This document shows positions 59,176 through 64,000 of a stretch of DNA of 64,000 nt, piece by piece. The notes under the pieces are model-generated. The model was not told the origin of the DNA. It worked only from the letters and a program-made list of their open reading frames with translations, and made no database searches. A program made the translations under genes and the position numbers. Position 1 is the first letter of the stretch, and each line of letters begins with the position of its first letter. The stretch spans positions 8,335 through 72,334 of the forward strand of contig KN894455.1 in the NCBI GenBank assembly GCA_000934455.1, given 5' to 3'. Source of the DNA: Apostichopus parvimensis. Its lineage: Eukaryota; Echinodermata; Holothuroidea; Aspidochirotida; Stichopodidae.

Positions 59176-61194
59176 CTAAGAAGAAATAAGAGCAAAGACA
59201 GATAGAAGATGCCAAGTGATTAACTCCTTGATATCTCTACTCAGTTTGAAATGTGTAAGATAAGAAGCCTACTCAATTAGTCTAAATAGGGTGATCGCTT
59301 CATTCCATTGTCTCTAGGGACGAACGGAAATTGTTAAATATTGGGAAGGGTGGGCAGACCCGAGTATCACCTCATTATTTTGTGTCGAATGACGGGGTTG
59401 AATAATCAGAGACGTGATGTGCAGACAGTCAGCCGTAATGGAAAACAGCCAATCGGAAAGCGGTAAAATGATACATACATCAAAAAGTACAATCGGGGTC
59501 AAATTTATAAGGAGAGCTTTCAGAAAAGGTCACCAAGGTCTTAATGAGTACAGACGGAACTGTTGCATTGTTTTATAATGTATGTCGTGGTGGGGTGGGG
59601 GGGTGGTGGGGGGACTGATAAAATTTCTGTCAGCCAAAGATCACTCCCAGCTTCATGTAGACAATAGTTAATTGCAAAACTAATTACAAGATGCTGGAAG
59701 ATTTCCACCTTCTAAGTACTATTCTCTCCAACTTAGCATCTAGTTCAATCCTAGTTTCAAACATTACAGTCTGCTGGAAACTTATGTCAGGCTACCCCCT
59801 TGAGCCCCCCCCCCCTTCCCCACTGCCCTCCCACCCTACCTTTTCAGAATAATGTTTACCTATAAACAAGGATACAAGATTCATATGTCTTCTTTTGTTT
59901 AAATAATGACAGACTAATTCTGGTATTACACAAATTAGTTCCTATTTATATATGCATGCCAAAAGTAGAATCCCAGAGCTATTCCACAGATGTTTATGTT
60001 CTCCCGTCGTTGGCAGAAACTAACCTCCCAGACCAAGCCTCTGGTTAATTTTACAATTGGTGAATAGTAAAACAGTGAGGGGAAGTCTGAGATCAGTAAT
60101 CAGGGACTACATATGTACCGGAAGAGATTACAATCTTCTTTCATCATTACTTTGTTCATTTGTCCTTGAACATGGATTTCAATTCAAACAGTCCATGTAC
60201 TCTGAATTCAGGACTATGTGGAGGTAAAGGCTATTCCTTTGTGTACTTTTTACTTAAATCCCATTACGATGAATAACCAGTACAGAATGAAGACAATAAT
60301 AATGAAAGGACAATTATTTGCTGCGTAAAAACATACACTTAAAGAAATAACATGTGTATGAAAACCTTTTCTCTACCATGTACAGTTTAACATCTGAGGC
60401 AATGAAATTTGCTATCAGAGTGTAGGCTTTACCTACACTCGTTGGTAACAAATATTTTTGCAGTGAACATTTCAAAAAAGTATGAAAATCTCTTTAAGTG
60501 CTGGGATTATTGGCATTCTTCATTGCAGCATACACTCAACAGATAGATTCTAGTGTTTTTGTCAAAGAATCCTAAAATGGCTGACAGTCTTGAAGTATAA
60601 CAGAATCTTTCAATGCCAAAATGAAGTTAATAGAGCAAAGGATTAGTGGTCAGGGTACATTTAATATATATACTTATATTCACAAACAAACACACAGCAG
60701 AACACTTAAACACACAGACAACAACAGATCATGTCAGAGTACTTTAAAGATATGCACAGTAAACACAAACTATGCAGGATTATAGTCTCATATCAGAGAG
60801 AAATAAATGAGATTTTGCAAAAGTTGATTTGTTCCCAATATTTGTACGTTAATGGTGAAATACCATCCTGACTCTCAAACAAGAATAATTGGTCAAAACT
60901 GGTCTATATATAGTACAGTTCTGAGGAAACATAACTTGCCAAGAAGACTAAAAACTTGAGAACACAAGAAAGAATTGCATCTGAAGATTCTTCTAACCCC
61001 ATTAGTACAATGCCACTGATTACCTTACTGTTATAAGTTTAACTTTAGGTAGTCACTTGAGATTTCACGCTATGCCAGTTAGTGTTTGGTTGGGCTCGCA
61101 ACTGGCATCAAATTCAAACAATATCTCAAATGGTATTGATCAAAATGTTTATCATAACCGTATGGATAATATCACATACTGAGCTATGAATTAC

Positions 61195-61480
61195 TAACTT
61201 GATGTGCATCTGTAAGTTGGCCTGAACTTTCGATCCTAGCAGGATCTTCTTTAAAGGCAAAATGACAAGTAACAGTAACAGAAGGGACAAAAACACGCAC
61301 AGAATACAGACAGGTTAATGAGCATGGTGAACACAAAGAGATAGATGTAAGGGGATTAGTAGACAAGGGATGGTTGTGAGGGGATTAGTAGACAAGGGAT
61401 GGAGAGAAGAAAGAGAGAAACCAACAGGGGAAGGAGAGCAGTTTGCTAACAGTTTTATTTTATTTTGATGTGCATATCTT
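61195..61480. repeat. Hairpin-bearing dispersed repeat, copy 3, rearranged
   Basis: On the minus strand AAGAAGATCCTGCTAGGATC then GAAAGTTCAGGCC matches copy 1. The AGCAGTTTGCTAACAG part at about 61438 lies in the opposite orientation. Confidence 0.5.
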
Positions 61481-62298
61481 AGTAGTTTGATCGATAATAG
61501 ATCATATTGTAAAGCATTATCTGTAAAATTTACTTGGTCAGGTTTTACTTGGTACAATCAGTACCTGGTGCAACTAGTATTTAGTACAATCTGTAACATT
61601 TGCTGGAAACCAGTTACCAAAATATAAAAAATGCTGCTTAAAAATTATACAGCACAACTGTATCATGCCAGATTCACTGTTTTACGGTTGTGTTTCCCGA
61701 TCTGGCAATCATAAGGTTTCTTAACCATTGAATAAAGACCGGAAACCAAGAAACCTATCATACATAGCAAAACAATCTTTACTGTATCAATGCAAGCTAG
61801 ATATCCAAAAACCCTCCAGAGATGGAAGCGATACTCAAATAAATACTCCACAAATGATTTCTAATTACAAAAACTTGATACATTTGTTGAAAAGAGCCTT
61901 TGTAAATTGACCTCTTCTGAATAATTACTGATATGTATATAAACCCCGCAGCGATAAATCATCGCTCTTTCTCGACCGTCAACATATTCTTAGAAGAATA
62001 AACGAGACGTCAGGCGCATGCATCCTGTTTCAGTGACTTCAGAGCATTCCGTTACTTCACGATCATATTTACCAGAGAATGAAAACTCAATTTTTGGAAG
62101 AATAGATGTAATATAAAGTTTTTGAGTGATTTGCTTTGAAACTGATTGAAACACATTATATTAGTCATTATATTAACACTGCTACATATAATTTGAACAC
62201 TAACTTATTCCCTGTGCAAGGAAATGTCATTAAAATGAATGTCAGTCATTGTTGTAATGACAATTCATAAATGCCTAAGCCAACTTTCTGTATACTGG

Positions 62299-62327
62299 AC
62301 CAGTCTCGAATGCGATTCGAGACTGGT
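62299..62327. repeat. Perfect 13-bp palindrome with 3-base loop
   Basis: ACCAGTCTCGAAT, GCG, ATTCGAGACTGGT. Confidence 0.9.
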
Positions 62328-62635
62328 CGAGCGTTTAGAGAGGAGAATTGCTTCAGGATCGAAATGTAAAACAAACACTGGTTTGTTGCCGTGGCAATCA
62401 TGAAGTCATAATTAAAAGAAATGAAGACATGGTGTAACGTTGCCATGAGTATATGCAAATATGTTTATGGGCAAAGAAATGTTCCAAATTGCAAAAGAAT
62501 ACTGTACAGTATATATAGCCTACTTGCAATTAGTTACAGCAGTAGTACTGTATATGTTTTCACACACCGAGTCTCAATACACACTGTACGTACTTCTTAA
62601 ATCATCCAGCTAAATACTTCGAAAGTTCGAGTAAC

Positions 62636-62980
62636 ATGAATGACTTCGTGATTAAATTTGAGCTTAATTTTGAGCTAGAGTCAATGTCAGCAACCTTATC
62701 GAGGTGCTTCAATGAAGAACCGAAGCGTAAAGTGTCCAATGTTGACACTAACAAAAAAAACCTTGTCGCTCAGCCTAACAATAACGTTAGAACTACTACT
62801 AACGACATGACTGACCAGGGACTAGGCCTAGCGATCTTTCAGACTCGCAATAACACTGCGGTTACTACAAGTACAAACCTGTCGAACAATGGGGCTCGAA
62901 AGTCGAAACCTCTTCAAAAATGGTCATTCTCAGGCCTAGTAAACGTTTATTTGAACGGTTCATCTACCGACCAGGGATAG
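62636..62980 (+). CDS. Unrecognised 114-codon open frame, possible small gene
   Basis: ATG to TAG, with more CpG and a more balanced codon mix than the flanks. The product is polar, rich in Asn, Thr and Ser (RTTTNDMTDQ, NNTAVTTSTN), with a basic patch RKSKPLQKW and no membrane segment or known motif. A TATATAAA box on the same strand near 61937 is far upstream. It sits inside the presumed XYLT intron on the opposite strand. It could be a small gene, a first exon, or chance. Confidence 0.3.
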   Translation: MNDFVIKFELNFELESMSATLSRCFNEEPKRKVSNVDTNKKNLVAQPNNNVRTTTNDMTDQGLGLAIFQTRNNTAVTTSTNLSNNGARKSKPLQKWSFSGLVNVYLNGSSTDQG

Positions 62981-63409
62981 ACGAGTTCTACTCAAAAGAA
63001 TGTTAGCAACAGGCAACGTTGCTACGCTAACTGTTGTAGCGTTTACGGTCTTTCCAGAACACACACAACTCACATCTGTTTATTGCGCAATTTGACCTGG
63101 TAGGTCAAAAAAACGTTTTAAAATGTTATCTTTAGAAATTTGTTCATCTGTTCTTATTTAATTTGCATTTCCCTCCATTCTTTAGTGTTTGAATTGATTA
63201 AACTACAAAAATTTAAGACCAAACGACACTGCTTCATTCGTATTTTTTCACTCTTAATGTTCGTCGGAAGAAAATGCTGTTTTACATGAGGTGACTATTA
63301 CGTCATTCAGGAAAAAGATCAAGGGAGGCATAGGGAGAATTAAATACAGATCAGCAAAAATAAGCGAAAAAATGCCGTTTTCTAACATTTGTGAGGGTCA
63401 TTTATGAAT

Positions 63410-63578
63410 GGAGATAAAAACGAGGGTACCCGGTCTTAAATTTGATTTGAGACCTCTGATGACGTCATCGAGAAGGGCAGCGGACCTCGGCTATCCCCTC
63501 GGTCCGCTCAGCCTCCTCGATGACGTCATCATCGGTCTCAAATCAAATTTAAGACCGGTTCCCCTCGTATTTATCCCC
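63410..63578. repeat. 169-bp fold-back sequence
   Basis: The two arms match over about 75 bases: GGTCTTAAATTTGATTTGAG near the outer end and GATGACGTCATCGAG further in, with the centre near 63495. Outer ends GGAGATAAAAACGAGGG and CCCCTCGTATTTATCCCC also pair. Confidence 0.85.
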
Positions 63579-64000
63579 TAATTGAAACATAACCAATGTA
63601 TACTGGAAGTTGTCTGTAGCTTCTGACATGCAGTACTTAGAGAAAACATAAGTCATTTATCTCTGCCAGTTTGCCCCTTATAAGAACTAAGACAACAGCT
63701 TGAGCCATCACTCACAGCTCACATCATAACTAACTACGAAATTAAAATTTACAGCTTGTATAATTAATTCTAGCCCAACTATAAATGCCATTTTAACCCA
63801 TAATTTGTCAAGCTCTTGATAAGTTATACAGTAACCTAGTCTCAAATTTGACCAAATAGATGTACAGTCTAAATATGTCAGATTAGCCAGGGGGAAGAAA
63901 CCCCAAAGTGGTAAATTGATATCTTCAACATATAAAAAATATGAACATACATATAGGGAATTACAAAGCTAATCAAAATGTAAAAGGTTGATCATCAAGC

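Larger units (their letters stand above)
59176..64000 (-). other. Upstream XYLT intron, open at the window edge
   Basis: I looked for the next XYLT exon (WDFFINLS, FYYIHVDKRS) on the minus strand and found none. The stretch holds a copy of the hairpin-bearing repeat (61195-61480) with a 29-bp direct repeat inside it (about 61350-61401). It also holds two palindromes (62299-62327, 63410-63578) and an open frame on the plus strand (62636-62980). Confidence 0.5.

Noticed and set aside
61663-61851. Minus-strand frame with a membrane-like segment (VKIVLLCMIGFLVSGLYSM), considered as the XYLT N-terminus
   Set aside because: The catalytic exons that must lie between a signal anchor and 59175 are not present in 59176-61662, and no donor fits convincingly.

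Overview
The window is animal nuclear DNA: AT-rich, with split genes, canonical GT-AG introns and many small non-autonomous transposons. The genes are deuterostome-like, and the mobile-element flavour fits an invertebrate such as an echinoderm (possibly a sea cucumber). That placement is tentative, because nothing here proves the taxon.

Four genes can be supported. (1) A septin of the SEPT3/9/12 type on the + strand (10032-35607, nine exons, 5' end not found). Its first recognisable exon and the start of its second encode an EF-hand pair resembling the N-lobe of a myosin light chain, joined in frame to the septin GTPase. (2) A tRNA-Leu(UAA) gene on the - strand (40137-40218). (3) A complete six-exon + strand gene for the mitochondrial peptidyl-tRNA hydrolase ICT1/MRPL58 (41925-45860) with an intact GGQ motif. 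(4) The last six exons of a xylosyltransferase (XYLT) gene on the - strand (59175 down to 50007), covering the end of the GT14 catalytic domain and the whole Xylo_C domain. Its upstream exons lie beyond the window. All exon phases were checked by hand and agree across every junction.

The rest is intron and intergenic DNA. It holds six hAT-type MITEs, five of them with exact 8-bp target duplications. Three of these share internal sequence. It also holds four copies of a 360-bp MITE flanked by TTAA, tRNA-derived SINEs, a head-to-head pair of tRNA-Thr-like sequences, TAA-microsatellite-linked repeats, minisatellites, several near-perfect palindromes, and a repeat family carrying a GATCC-TGCTA-GGATC hairpin. 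In the XYLT introns there is a decayed copy of the end of one coding exon, next to a cluster of tandem arrays.

The genes are not an operon and have unrelated jobs: cytoskeletal GTPase, decoding tRNA, mitoribosome rescue, and proteoglycan chain initiation in the Golgi. The most unusual feature is the EF-hand/septin fusion.
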